Both the position numbers and the translations under genes were made by a program. The notes under the pieces are model-generated. The model worked only from the letters and a program-made list of their open reading frames with translations. It ran no database searches and was not told the DNA's origin. From a marine actinobacterium MedAcidi-G3 (GTDB lineage: Bacteria > Actinomycetota > Acidimicrobiia > Acidimicrobiales > Poriferisodalaceae): DNA of 64,000 nucleotides. The DNA lies in the NCBI GenBank assembly GCA_000817105.1, contig JUEP01000001.1, forward strand, positions 1 through 64,000, given 5' to 3'. Below, in pieces: positions 16,411 through 25,504 of this stretch (position 1 is its first letter; each line of letters opens with the position of its first letter).

Positions 16411-17220
16411 ATGGTTAAACGTGACGTGTATACACATGGGCATCAGCCGGCAGCGGTTAATCAACACGCGAAGAGAACCGCAGAGAGCTGCGCCCAATTT
16501 GTCCGCTCGGTAGTTGAGCCTGGCTCCCAGATTTTGGACGTTGGTTGTGGCCCCGCCTCGATCACAGTCGGACTCGCTAAATGGGCTGCTGCTGGTTCTG
16601 TGACCGCTATAGATGTGGGTGAAGAAATTCTCCAAACGGCCCAAAAAGTGGTCGAGGATTCCGGGTGTTTGAACGTCTCTTTGGAAGAAGCTTCTGTTTA
16701 TGAGCTGCCCTATCCCGATAGCTCTTTCGACCTCACTTACGCTCACCAGGTTCTGCAGCACTTGGCAGACCCGGTATCAGCGATACAAGAAATGGCGAGA
16801 GTGACTCGTCCCGGCGGCCACATCGCTGTACGTGACGCCGACTATTACACCATGTCTTGTAGTCCAGAATCGAAGCTGATTGACGAATGGAGGCGGATTT
16901 ACCGGTTAGTTGCTCGTCATAACGGAGCAGAACCAGACGCTGGAAGGCATTTGCTCAGATGGTTTCATCAAGCTGGGCTCTATGAAGTTAAGTGTTCTGC
17001 AACTGCTGGCGTTTACGCAACCAAAGAAGAACGAGAAAATTGGGGTCTTTCATGGGCGGATCGGTGTCTAACGACGAGCTTTCCAGACCAAGCAATTGAT
17101 TACGGCTATGCAACTTGGAAAGAGTTAGAGGCAATATCAGAGGGCTGGCGGCAATGGGCAGCTAATCCAGACGGCTATTTTCAGTTTCTTCATGGCGAAG
17201 CAATCGCAGAAGTTCAATGA
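16411..17220 (+). CDS. Class I SAM-dependent methyltransferase
   Basis: A 269-residue Rossmann-type methyltransferase. Motif I is ILDVGCGPASITVGLA (about 41-56), motif II VTAIDVGEEIL, and the post-motif block SSFDLTYAHQVLQHLADPVSAIQEMARVTRPGGHIAVRDADY is of the UbiE/MenG-like Methyltransf_11 type. The C-terminal third (FHQAGLYEVKCSATAGVY..., LEAISEGWRQW) resembles stand-alone actinobacterial methyltransferases of unknown substrate. It is followed after 24 bp by the acyl-CoA ligase in the same direction. Confidence 0.87.
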   Translation: MVKRDVYTHGHQPAAVNQHAKRTAESCAQFVRSVVEPGSQILDVGCGPASITVGLAKWAAAGSVTAIDVGEEILQTAQKVVEDSGCLNVSLEEASVYELPYPDSSFDLTYAHQVLQHLADPVSAIQEMARVTRPGGHIAVRDADYYTMSCSPESKLIDEWRRIYRLVARHNGAEPDAGRHLLRWFHQAGLYEVKCSATAGVYATKEERENWGLSWADRCLTTSFPDQAIDYGYATWKELEAISEGWRQWAANPDGYFQFLHGEAIAEVQ

Positions 17221-17244
17221 GGCCTCACCAAGAGAGAGGGAGAG

Positions 17245-18831
17245 ATGACCGCACCAATTCCTGATAATTTCCCGGCCTTAGTCGATCGGGCTTCGAGAGA
17301 ATTTGCTTCGACTGAAGCTATATCCGATGGAGATTTCAGCTTAAATTTCGCTGAACTAGGGCAGGAGATCCATAAGGCTGCTGGCGCTTTAGTCGCCTCT
17401 GGGGTGAGTCGAGGTGATCGCGTAGCAGTTTGGGCACCCAATTCCTGGGAATGGGTAGTTGCGGCAATGGCTGTATTTCGAGTCGGTGCAGTTCTGGTGC
17501 CTGTCAACACAAGGTTCAAAGGACGAGAAGCTGCTTTTGTTCTTAACAAGGCAAACGTCAAGGTTCTATTCACGGTCGTCGGCTTTTTAGGGAACGACTA
17601 TGTTTCTGATCTAAGAAATTCTAAGGAAGAGGTCGCGTCGCTAGAGCAGATCGTGGTTCTTCGAGGCGACATTTTGGAGGGAACAATTTCCTTTCAAGAC
17701 TTCCTTGCTCGCAGCAGTACTGAAGCATTGAAGGAAGCGGAAGGCCGGGCAATGGATGTGTCTGGCTCCGATCTAGGTCTGATCATGTTTACGTCCGGTA
17801 CTACTGGGGTTCCCAAGGGTGTGATGGTTGAGCAGGGTCCCATTATTCGCGGGTTTAGTCATTATGCGAGAGAACTCGGAATGCGTGAAGGCGACCGAAT
17901 GTTGATTGTCAATCCGTTTTTTCACGCCTTTGGCTTTAATGGCGCTATCAATCCATGTTTCATTCACGGCGCAACGATGCTTCCTCACCCTGTATTTGAT
18001 GTTCCCAGCGTCCTGAAGCGGATTCAGAACGACCGAGTCACCGTATTCCCTGGGCCTCCTGCCATTTTCCAAGGACTAATTAACGATAAGCGTCTTGACG
18101 ATTACGACACGTCTACGCTGCGTTCTGCCTTGACAGGGGCTGCCAGTGTTCCCGTTGAAACGGTCATGGACATGCGGGAGCGGCTGGGGTTTGAGACTGT
18201 AATCACTGCTTATGGCATGACCGAGACACACGGTTTGGTGACTATATGTGCTGCTGATGATCCACCAGATGTTGTGGCGAACACAAGCGGTAAGGCTTTG
18301 CCCGGCCTCGAAATCAAACTGGTAGATGACGACGATAACGAAGTCGAGTTAGGTGAACCGGGAGAGCTGTTAGTCCGGGGGTACGCAGTCATGCGAGGCT
18401 ATTTAGATGAGCCTGAACAGACGGCTGAGACAATTGATGAACACGGTTGGATGAGAACAGGAGACATTTGCGTCATGAATGCTGATGGGTACATCGACAT
18501 AACAGATCGCAAGAAAGACATGTTCATTAACGGCGGGTTCAATGCTTATCCGGCAGAAATTGAGTCGATGATGCTTGAGCATCCTGAGGTCGGTCAAGTG
18601 TCTGTAGTCGGAGTTCCGGATGAGCGCCTAGGAGAAGTCGGCGCGGCTTTTATAGTGGCGACTCCCGATGGACCGCCTGATCTTTCCGAGTTGGGGGAGT
18701 GGTGTCGAAGGGAAATGGCGAACTACAAAGTGCCACGCTATTTCTGGCTCATCGACGAACTACCTCTTAATCCGTCGAATAAAGTTTTGAAAACTGAGCT
18801 TCGAGCTAGAGCCGCCGGTTTGCTTGCATAG
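17245..18831 (+). CDS. Acyl-CoA synthetase (AMP-forming, FadD3-like)
   Basis: Activates a carboxylic acid to its CoA thioester via an acyl-adenylate. At 528 residues it is full length. Visible: the P-loop FTSGTTGVPKGVMVE (about 181-195), the A5 motif AYGMTETHG (about 322), MRTGDICVMNADGYIDITDRKKDMFINGGFNAYPAEIE (about 405-440) and the catalytic Lys region LNPSNKVLKTEL near the C-terminus. The overall pattern (GVEPGDRVAVWAPNSWEWV, GFNAYPAEIE) is closest to the FadD3/FadD17 group, which includes ligases for steroid ring-degradation acids. The actual substrate is open. GAGAGGGAGAG lies just upstream of the ATG. Confidence 0.92.
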   Translation: MTAPIPDNFPALVDRASREFASTEAISDGDFSLNFAELGQEIHKAAGALVASGVSRGDRVAVWAPNSWEWVVAAMAVFRVGAVLVPVNTRFKGREAAFVLNKANVKVLFTVVGFLGNDYVSDLRNSKEEVASLEQIVVLRGDILEGTISFQDFLARSSTEALKEAEGRAMDVSGSDLGLIMFTSGTTGVPKGVMVEQGPIIRGFSHYARELGMREGDRMLIVNPFFHAFGFNGAINPCFIHGATMLPHPVFDVPSVLKRIQNDRVTVFPGPPAIFQGLINDKRLDDYDTSTLRSALTGAASVPVETVMDMRERLGFETVITAYGMTETHGLVTICAADDPPDVVANTSGKALPGLEIKLVDDDDNEVELGEPGELLVRGYAVMRGYLDEPEQTAETIDEHGWMRTGDICVMNADGYIDITDRKKDMFINGGFNAYPAEIESMMLEHPEVGQVSVVGVPDERLGEVGAAFIVATPDGPPDLSELGEWCRREMANYKVPRYFWLIDELPLNPSNKVLKTELRARAAGLLA

Positions 18832-18869
18832 AAAGCCCGGACTGTAGTGGTTAAATTTTAGAGAAAATC

Positions 18870-19658
18870 TCAGTCTAAAAAGTCGGGATTTTCAGCCAAG
18901 ATTTTGTCGTAAATCGGCTGGTAGCTAAACCAGCCAGCCAGATGAGATCCGACTTGACCTGCAGTCATCTTCGCGACTTCTTCTCTTATGGGCACCGGCT
19001 TACCCGCAGCTTCGGCTAGAAGCTGACTTTGGCAAGTTCGCTCCATGGTGATGAACCACCAAGCAGCCTCATCAACGCTATGTCCGACTGTCAAAAGACC
19101 ATGATTTTGGAGAATTACCGCTTTGTTGTCGCCCAAAGCGTCGCCGATTCGATCCCCTTCGTCTGTGTCGAATACAACACCGGTGAAGTCATCAAACAGC
19201 GAATGATCTTCAAAAAAAGCACATGAGTCCTGTGTGAGGGGGTCTAGTAAACGTCCCAAACTTGACCAACTCTTTCCATACAGAGAATGAGTATGAGCTG
19301 CTGCAACAACGTCTGGTCGAGCTTTATGCACTCGACTGTGGATGGCGAAAGCTGCTTGATTTAGAGGGTGTCGCCCTTCGACAATGTTTCCGTCATGGTC
19401 AACGAGGAGTAGGTCTGAAGTCTTGATGTGTCCAAACGGGACCCCAAACGGGTTAACCCAAAAATGGTCTTCTAATTCAGGGTCACGAGCTGTCACGTGA
19501 CCAGCTAGCCCTTCCTCAAAGCCAAACTTAGAAAAGACCCGAAAAACCGAAGCAAGACGTTCTTTTCGGTGCTGTCTTTCTTGTTCGATTGAGTCGAAAG
19601 TAGGAGCCGACGGAATCATCTGTTCCATGGGTTGGGTAGGTTCAGCGGTATCGGTCAT
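18870..19658 (-). CDS. Class II aldolase/adducin-domain protein
   Basis: A 262-residue class II aldolase-fold protein. I choose the ATG at 19658 (MTDTAEPTQPMEQM) because family similarity starts soon after it; the frame is open further upstream. Zinc-ligand histidines are seen in AAHTHSLYGKSW (HxH) and NHGLLTVG, with GHVTARDPE before them. Members without sugar-phosphate residues are common in actinobacteria as 'class II aldolase/adducin family' proteins of unknown reaction. The C-terminal part (QVGSHLAGWFSYQPIYDKIL) belongs to this type. It is divergent from the CoA-transferase gene. Confidence 0.87.
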   Translation of the reverse strand: MTDTAEPTQPMEQMIPSAPTFDSIEQERQHRKERLASVFRVFSKFGFEEGLAGHVTARDPELEDHFWVNPFGVPFGHIKTSDLLLVDHDGNIVEGRHPLNQAAFAIHSRVHKARPDVVAAAHTHSLYGKSWSSLGRLLDPLTQDSCAFFEDHSLFDDFTGVVFDTDEGDRIGDALGDNKAVILQNHGLLTVGHSVDEAAWWFITMERTCQSQLLAEAAGKPVPIREEVAKMTAGQVGSHLAGWFSYQPIYDKILAENPDFLD

Positions 19659-19766
19659 AGATGTCAGCTTAGAACCTCGAAAAAGCGAGCGCATCTTGTT
19701 ATGACTGTTTCGAACAGAGTTGAGTATGGTGAGGCACCGAATCTTTCTTCGGAACTGGGGGAGTAA

Positions 19767-21794
19767 GTGGTTAAGTTTGGTGCCTATCACGGCGTCCGGG
19801 TGGTCGAATTAGCCGAAGGAATCGCCGGCCCTTATGCGAGTCGTTTCGTGGCTGATCAAGGTGCAGACGTTATTAAGTCGGAAAGCGCGACAGGCGATTA
19901 CTACCGGACTGAGCCAGGCTTCCAAGTTCTAAATAGAAATAAACGGTCGGTCGTGTTGTTGGATGACACTCAACTGTTGCAATCGGCGGACGTAATTGTG
20001 GTGGATAACTCATCCGAAGCGGAGCGCGCTCGATCTATTGCTCCCGGGTCGGTCATTATCTCGATGCCGACCTGGGGTTCGAACGGGCCGTTAGCTGACC
20101 AGAAAGGTTCATGGGAACAAGTTGCCGCAGCGACAGGAATTTCATGGAATCAGGTCAGCTGGACTGAAGGGCCGGTGCACGTGGTGCTGCCTCTCGCTTC
20201 GTACGGTGCTGGCATGCTCGGGGCTCTTGCCATAGCTGCCGGCCTCTATGCAAGAGAGGTTCACGGTTCAGCACCTACTTATGAAGTTTCAGAGCTGGCT
20301 GGATCTGGAGCGATGCAAATTGGTGACTTCTGGTCACCTGGAACGTCACAGGAACGAGATGGAGCGAGTCCTCTTGGTCCATCTGGAAGAGCCCCAGCGT
20401 ATCGGCCATTTCAAGCCGCAGATAATCTTTGGTTCTTTGTTGCATGTGGAACGCAGCGGTTCTATGAAGCGATGTTAGAAGCTATAGGTCGTTTAGATCT
20501 GCTGAACGATTCGGTGTTGGAGGACCCTCCTTGGGGGCTTATCGAGCCAGAGCCATTGGCGTACATAACTCCGATTCTCGAAGAAGAGTTTCGCAGTCGC
20601 AGTCGAGATGAGTGGATAGAGAAACTTCGCGTTCATGACGTTCCTTGCCAACCAATTCAAACCCGAGAAGAGTTTTTAGTTTCAGACTTAGCGAAAGCTA
20701 ACTCGGTGATTGGGACCATTAAACATCCGGAACTAGGTCAGCTATCGATGCCGACTCAACCGCTTGAACTCGGGGCATGTCCTGCTGTGATGATGCGTCC
20801 CGCACCGCGGCTAGGTGCCCATACCGATGAGGTGGGCCGAGAGCAACATGAGCCCGGTCAAGGTCTAGGCCAAGGCGGGCCGCCTTTAGAAGGCATCCGT
20901 GCTATCGATTTGGCTTCGTTTATTGCAGGTCCGGTCATCACTCGCCACCTAGCAATGTTGGGTGCTGATGTCATAAAGGTAGAGCCTGAAGCGGGTGACC
21001 CCTTTCGAACTTTCAGTCCAATGTTCAATGGATGGAATCAAGGTAAACGAGGAGTCGTGCTAGACCTGAAATCAGAAGTCGGGCGAGAATTCCTCCACAA
21101 AATTGTGGCAACTTCTGATGTAGTAGTTGAAAATTTTCGTCCCGGTGTAGCGGAACGCTTGGGGTGTTCAGCGGAGGACCTTCGGTCTGTTAATGACGCC
21201 CTTGTCCTGGTTAAGAGTCCCGGATATGGATTTGACGATTCACGCGCTGATCAGCCAGCTTTTGATCCATTATTGCAAGCTTTAGGCGGGATGATGAGCG
21301 CTCAAGGTGGAGACGATGATCCTGTGTTCTTGACCGTGCCGGTCCATGATGCAGCGACTCCTATCATTGCGGCCTTTGGTGCGGTAACAGCTCTTTATCA
21401 TCGGAATCGTGAGGGTGAGACCCAAACGGTGTATACATCACTTGCCCAGACCACGGCAGCAGCGCAAGCAGCGGAATTTGTCGATTATCTCGACAGACCG
21501 AAAGTTAGCCAAGGTGGTTTTGATCATAAGGGACCTGACGCCGAGCATCGCTATGTCGAGGATGGAGGTAAGTGGTTCTGGGCTGGACCCGACGGACTTA
21601 CCCCCGTCGAAACGAAGGGCTTTGTCGGAAGTGCGTTGACCTTAGCTAACGATCTCATTTGTGAACACCTGGATTCACCAGGCTGGGGTCCTCTAATCCA
21701 AGTGGGTCAGCTGATTAAAGGTGCTGGCCCACATCCCAGTCGTGCGCCTTACTTTGACGAACACGCAAACGATCTGCGAGGCGAATTCGGCTGA
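19767..21794 (+). CDS. Fused double-domain CoA-transferase (CaiB/BaiF, family III)
   Basis: A 675-residue protein made of two family III CoA-transferase domains in tandem, about 1-345 and 370-675. Each opens with the signature (VRVVELAEGIAGPYASRFVADQGADVIKSE and IRAIDLASFIAGPVITRHLAMLGADVIKVE). The second has the active-site Asp in PAFDPLLQALGGMM (near residue 499), the residue that forms the acyl-CoA anhydride. The corresponding place in the first domain reads GSWEQVAAATGI, without Asp, so only one half is expected to be catalytic. The start is a GTG preceded by GGGGGAG. Single-domain homologues form intertwined dimers; this fusion could mimic a heterodimer. It transfers CoA between carboxylic acids; the substrate is unknown. 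Confidence 0.88.
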   Translation: MVKFGAYHGVRVVELAEGIAGPYASRFVADQGADVIKSESATGDYYRTEPGFQVLNRNKRSVVLLDDTQLLQSADVIVVDNSSEAERARSIAPGSVIISMPTWGSNGPLADQKGSWEQVAAATGISWNQVSWTEGPVHVVLPLASYGAGMLGALAIAAGLYAREVHGSAPTYEVSELAGSGAMQIGDFWSPGTSQERDGASPLGPSGRAPAYRPFQAADNLWFFVACGTQRFYEAMLEAIGRLDLLNDSVLEDPPWGLIEPEPLAYITPILEEEFRSRSRDEWIEKLRVHDVPCQPIQTREEFLVSDLAKANSVIGTIKHPELGQLSMPTQPLELGACPAVMMRPAPRLGAHTDEVGREQHEPGQGLGQGGPPLEGIRAIDLASFIAGPVITRHLAMLGADVIKVEPEAGDPFRTFSPMFNGWNQGKRGVVLDLKSEVGREFLHKIVATSDVVVENFRPGVAERLGCSAEDLRSVNDALVLVKSPGYGFDDSRADQPAFDPLLQALGGMMSAQGGDDDPVFLTVPVHDAATPIIAAFGAVTALYHRNREGETQTVYTSLAQTTAAAQAAEFVDYLDRPKVSQGGFDHKGPDAEHRYVEDGGKWFWAGPDGLTPVETKGFVGSALTLANDLICEHLDSPGWGPLIQVGQLIKGAGPHPSRAPYFDEHANDLRGEFG

Positions 21795-21815
21795 GCGAAA
21801 TGAATGTCGTTGGTT

Positions 21816-22664
21816 CTAGTCGATATGTGTCACCTTGGCCGTTGGAGCAGTTTGAACATCGATCCACCCAGACAACAAGCCTGAGGTGTATCCACCATCC
21901 ACGACAAGGTGATGTCCGTTGACCCACGATGACTCACCAACTGCTAGCCACTCGATAGCTTGCGCAATTTCGTAGGGTTTGGCGGCGCGCCCTGAATGAC
22001 TGACTACCCAATTGATTCGATCATCCCCTATCTGTTCCCTGAAGGTCGGGAGCAGGGGCGTGTCGACAGGACCGGGGCTGACGACGTTGCATCTAATGCC
22101 TGTTCCTCGCAATTCGCCAGCATGAAGCAGGCTCCAAACAATCACCGCTTCCTTAGAAAAACTGTAAGGGTCGACAGAAACTGACCTGTTCCAATGGGTC
22201 CACCAGGTACGGATCTCAGGGTCCTCAAGTGCTAAGAGAGCCTTGTATGTGTCTAGGCGTTGCTGCCAGCCGTTCCCCGATATTGAGCCGACGTTCACTA
22301 TCGTGCTACCTGGGGAAAAAGATGACGCTACAAATCGGCTGAGCCGGCGAATCGCGAGCAGGTTGACTTCGAGAACCTTAGAAGCAGGTTCAGTGCCGGG
22401 GACACCAGCTACGTTGATTAGCGAAGAGACCGATGAAAGATCAACATCGTTGGCTAATTCAGCAAATAATCGCAGGACTTCAATCTCATTGTTGAGATCG
22501 CAGACGTAGTGGTTTTCAGCTCCAACTGTTGGTCCGTGCTCGTCTCTGTCGACCGAAATTATTTTTCTTCCGGAGGCGGCTAAACGATTGCAGACCGCAT
22601 CGCCAATGCCCGAAGAGGCTCCAGTTACTATGACGGGGCCTAGAACACGGTTGGATGTGGTCAT
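21816..22664 (-). CDS. SDR of the 3-alpha-hydroxysteroid / coniferyl-alcohol dehydrogenase type
   Basis: A 282-residue NAD(P)-dependent SDR from the ATG at 22664 (an in-frame ATG at 22724 would add 20 residues). Visible: VIVTGASSGIGDAV (cofactor), INVAGVPG, a Ser in NVGSISG, and YSFSKEAV with Tyr and Lys. The shortened NAG loop, the long insertion between the catalytic Ser and Tyr (QQRLDTYKALLALEDPEIRTW), and VVSPGPVDTPLLPTF ... GHHLVVDGGYTSGL match the 3-alpha-HSD/coniferyl-alcohol dehydrogenase subgroup. Steroid or aryl alcohol oxidation is plausible. It converges with the CoA-transferase. Confidence 0.85.
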   Translation of the reverse strand: MTTSNRVLGPVIVTGASSGIGDAVCNRLAASGRKIISVDRDEHGPTVGAENHYVCDLNNEIEVLRLFAELANDVDLSSVSSLINVAGVPGTEPASKVLEVNLLAIRRLSRFVASSFSPGSTIVNVGSISGNGWQQRLDTYKALLALEDPEIRTWWTHWNRSVSVDPYSFSKEAVIVWSLLHAGELRGTGIRCNVVSPGPVDTPLLPTFREQIGDDRINWVVSHSGRAAKPYEIAQAIEWLAVGESSWVNGHHLVVDGGYTSGLLSGWIDVQTAPTAKVTHID

Positions 22665-22818
22665 TGAATCGACGCTAGCTGCCGTGGAGAGGCTGGTGGA
22701 ACCAAATAGATGCGCTAACCCCAAAAGCTGGGTCAGGTAACTCTCTCAGCTGAAGCGCCCTCGTTGAGGATCACTCATCAGAGGCGTAGCATCGTTAGCA
22801 ACTACGAAGGATTAGAGA

Positions 22819-24114
22819 ATGGTTGACCCGGACTATCTGAAATTCGACACCCTGTCACTTCACGCAGGTCAGGAACCTGATCCAACTACTGGTTCGCGGG
22901 GCGTGCCCATATATCAGACCACCTCGTACAGCTTTGTTGATACAGAACAAGCTGCGGGACTTTTTAATCTGGAGCAACCAGGACATATATATAGTCGAAT
23001 CTCAAATCCCACAGTCGCTGTATTGGAAGAGCGCTTGGCTGCCCTCGAAGGAGGTGTTGGCGCTGTCTGTACGGCGAGCGGGATGGCTGCTTTCCACTTG
23101 GCGTGCGCAACGATAATGAGCGCTGGTAATCACGTTGTAGCAAGTCGCAACATTTATGGCGGCTCCCACAACATGTTGAACTTGACCATGCCGAGATTTG
23201 GTATCAACACGACCTTTGTGGATCCCCGAGACCCGGATGCTTGGCGAGCAGCAATCAATGAGGACACGAGAGTTCTGTTTGCTGAAACTTTGGGAAATCC
23301 AGGTATCGAGGTACTGAACGTTCCGGTTATCGCCGAAATTGCGCACGAGCATGGGCTGCCCCTAATGCTGGACGCTACCTTCACCACCCCTTATTTAATG
23401 AAACCAATCGAACTAGGTGCGGACATAGTGATGCACTCAGTCACGAAGTTTCTTGGTGGTCACGGCATCGCTCTTGGAGGCGTTGTGGTTGATGGTGGAC
23501 GATTTGACTGGGCTGCTAGTGGCAAGTTCCCAACTTTGTCTGAACCGTACGACGGATACCACGGAATCTGCTTTGCTGAAGAATATGGTCACCAGGCCCT
23601 CTCGATGCGAGCTCGTGCCGAGGGGCTTCGAGATTTCGGTGCTGCGATGAGTCCTGCCAATGCTTTTCATCTACTTCAAGGGGTAGAGACTTTGCCCTTA
23701 CGAATGCGACGGCACGTTGAGAACACAAGTGACGTCATAGACTTTCTTGAAGGCAATGATGCTGTTTCTTGGGTAAGTCACCCATCGGTCGGGAGTCACC
23801 CAGATCATGAACTAGCGAAAGAACTTCTGCCGAAGGGAGCGGGTGCGATACTCTCATTCGGGATCGCAGGTGGCCGAGAAGCTGGTCGGAGGTTTATCGA
23901 AAACGTCCAGCTTGCATCGCACGTAGCCAATGTCGGTGATGCTAAGACCCTGGTGATACATCCGGCGTCAACTACTCACCAGCAGTTAAGTGCTGATGAC
24001 CTAGCTGCGGCTGGAGTAGGCGAAGATCTAATCCGGCTCTCAGTAGGGCTGGAAGACCCTGAAGACATAATTGCTGATCTAGCCAGAGCTCTTAGAGCCT
24101 CTCAGAAGGGTTAA
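22819..24114 (+). CDS. metY: O-acetylhomoserine sulfhydrylase (PLP-dependent)
   Basis: Makes homocysteine from O-acetylhomoserine and sulfide in methionine synthesis. 431 residues, standard for MetY and longer than cystathionine synthase/lyase. Features: LHAGQEPDPTTGSRGVPIYQTTSY at the start, YSRISNPTVAVLEERLAALEGG, the PLP Lys in HSVTKFLGGHG (near residue 210), the MetY-specific FDWAASGKFPTLSEPYDGYHG insertion, and VIHPASTTHQQL. It is flanked by unrelated genes and is followed after 3 bp by a hydrolase. I found no recognisable SAM riboswitch upstream. Confidence 0.95.
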   Translation: MVDPDYLKFDTLSLHAGQEPDPTTGSRGVPIYQTTSYSFVDTEQAAGLFNLEQPGHIYSRISNPTVAVLEERLAALEGGVGAVCTASGMAAFHLACATIMSAGNHVVASRNIYGGSHNMLNLTMPRFGINTTFVDPRDPDAWRAAINEDTRVLFAETLGNPGIEVLNVPVIAEIAHEHGLPLMLDATFTTPYLMKPIELGADIVMHSVTKFLGGHGIALGGVVVDGGRFDWAASGKFPTLSEPYDGYHGICFAEEYGHQALSMRARAEGLRDFGAAMSPANAFHLLQGVETLPLRMRRHVENTSDVIDFLEGNDAVSWVSHPSVGSHPDHELAKELLPKGAGAILSFGIAGGREAGRRFIENVQLASHVANVGDAKTLVIHPASTTHQQLSADDLAAAGVGEDLIRLSVGLEDPEDIIADLARALRASQKG

Positions 24115-24117
24115 GTT

Positions 24118-24906
24118 GTGCAGCTCGAATTCCAAGGAGCAATAGTAAATTTTGCGACCGGAGGTGTCCAAATAGATCCGAGCCAACCGCCGGTCCTGAT
24201 GGTTCATGGAGCTGGTATGGACCGGACGGTTTGGAGCCAACAAACTCGACACTTGGCACATCATGGCTTCTCGGCTATGGCAGTGGATTTACCGGGACAT
24301 GGTGATTCGACCGGAGAGCTGTTAACGACTGTGCCCGAAATGGCTGATTGGTTGGCCGCCCTTATTCGTAGTCTCAACTTTGGCCCGGTTCGACTGGTAG
24401 GACATTCGATGGGATGTCTTATAGGGCTTGAGGTGGCGGCTCGCCATGGTGATGTAACCGAACGTTTGGTTTTAATGGGGGCTGCTGCTGCTATGCCAGT
24501 GCATCCAGATTTGCTTGGCGCAGCCGAGCGCAATGAAACGCTTGCGCCACAGCTGATGACAGCTTGGGCGCATGGCAGTCGTGCCCATATTGCAGGCAAC
24601 CCGACGCCGGGCTTATGGATGCGAAGTGGCTGTCAAGCACTTCTGGAACGCGCATCTGATGGGGTAATCTTCAATGATCTTTCCGCCTGCAATTTCTATG
24701 AGGCTGGCGACATCGCTGGACAAGTGGATTGTCCCGTTACGGTCATCGTAGGTAGTGAAGACAAAATGACTCCGCCGAAAGCTACTGCCCAACTTGTGGC
24801 AGGGTTCCAGGAAGTTGACTTACGCCACTTGGAGGGAACGGGTCATATGATGATGCTCGAAGCCCCCGACCAGATTCGCGAGATAGTTCTGGCGGCACTC
24901 CAGTAG
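24118..24906 (+). CDS. Alpha/beta hydrolase
   Basis: A 262-residue alpha/beta-fold hydrolase. The oxyanion HGAGMDRTVW (about 30-39), the nucleophile elbow GHSMG (Ser near 98), the acid residue in GSEDKMTPP and the catalytic His in GTGHMMMLE are all visible. No signal peptide is seen, so it is cytoplasmic. The start is a GTG three bases after metY, indicating cotranscription. In actinobacteria metY is often followed by metX, itself an alpha/beta-fold acetyltransferase, but this sequence lacks MetX signatures and is too short, so I do not call it metX. The substrate is unknown. Confidence 0.88.
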   Translation: MQLEFQGAIVNFATGGVQIDPSQPPVLMVHGAGMDRTVWSQQTRHLAHHGFSAMAVDLPGHGDSTGELLTTVPEMADWLAALIRSLNFGPVRLVGHSMGCLIGLEVAARHGDVTERLVLMGAAAAMPVHPDLLGAAERNETLAPQLMTAWAHGSRAHIAGNPTPGLWMRSGCQALLERASDGVIFNDLSACNFYEAGDIAGQVDCPVTVIVGSEDKMTPPKATAQLVAGFQEVDLRHLEGTGHMMMLEAPDQIREIVLAALQ

Positions 24907-24972
24907 ACGGAGGCGACAAGACCCGCGTAAAGTGTCATGATCAGATAAGTCTTAGTGAAGAAAAGGGGAAAT

Positions 24973-25494
24973 ATGGCAGTGGAGCGATTCCCGGTTGAGG
25001 CCTCACACATCTTGATGTTTGCCAGGTCGATAGGAGACAGCAACCCGATTTATTCGGATGCGACCCACGCTAGCGACACAGAAGTGGGCTCGATAATCGC
25101 CCCTCCAACTTTTGCTCAAGCAAGCGCGCAGTTTGATCCAGACTATTTTCTTAGGCCTAAAGATGGCCAGAAATGGTTTGGTAGCGGCGGGACTGCTTCG
25201 GGGACTCTTTCTCAAAACGAGGACAAAGCGGACTCTAAATCAGATGATAAGAAGTCGGGTTCTTCTGCAGGCGGTTTGCACGCAGAGCAACATTTCACCT
25301 ACCACCGGCACTTGAAGCCAGGGGATGTCCTGAGCGCAGAGAATAAACCGGGTGAAAGTTGGGAAAAAGAGTCAAAGAGAGCCGGGGTATTAAAATTCAG
25401 CGAAAGCATTACTGAGTACCGTGATCAAAATGGCGAACTTGTTGTGACTGCGCGAAGCGTCGGTGTTGTGACCGAAAAAGTCATTGAGCAGTAG
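24973..25494 (+). CDS. MaoC-like dehydratase subunit (FAS1-like N-terminal dehydratase domain)
   Basis: A 173-residue hotdog protein from the ATG at 24973 (AAAGGGGAAAT upstream). The opening VEASHILMFARSIGDSNPIYSD and APPTFAQA match the non-catalytic or partner subunit of heteromeric MaoC hydratases (HadA/HadC, ChsH2 type). A low-complexity Lys/Ser/Asp-rich insert (about residues 79-98, around EDKADSKSDDKKSGSSAGG) precedes HAEQHFTYHRHLKPGDVL. It is followed after 10 bp by the canonical MaoC subunit. Together they would hydrate trans-2-enoyl thioesters to the (R)-3-hydroxy form. Whether the carrier is CoA or ACP is open. Confidence 0.85.
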   Translation: MAVERFPVEASHILMFARSIGDSNPIYSDATHASDTEVGSIIAPPTFAQASAQFDPDYFLRPKDGQKWFGSGGTASGTLSQNEDKADSKSDDKKSGSSAGGLHAEQHFTYHRHLKPGDVLSAENKPGESWEKESKRAGVLKFSESITEYRDQNGELVVTARSVGVVTEKVIEQ

Positions 25495-25504
25495 GAGAAA
25501 CGTA

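Noticed and set aside
19705..19717. CTGTTTCGAACAG repeat as a LexA box
   Set aside because: The arms match over 5 bp but spacing and centre do not fit the actinobacterial LexA consensus; too weak to call.
22725..22818. SAM riboswitch before metY
   Set aside because: I see none of the conserved SAM-I, SAM-II or SAM-IV core segments in the 94-bp leader.
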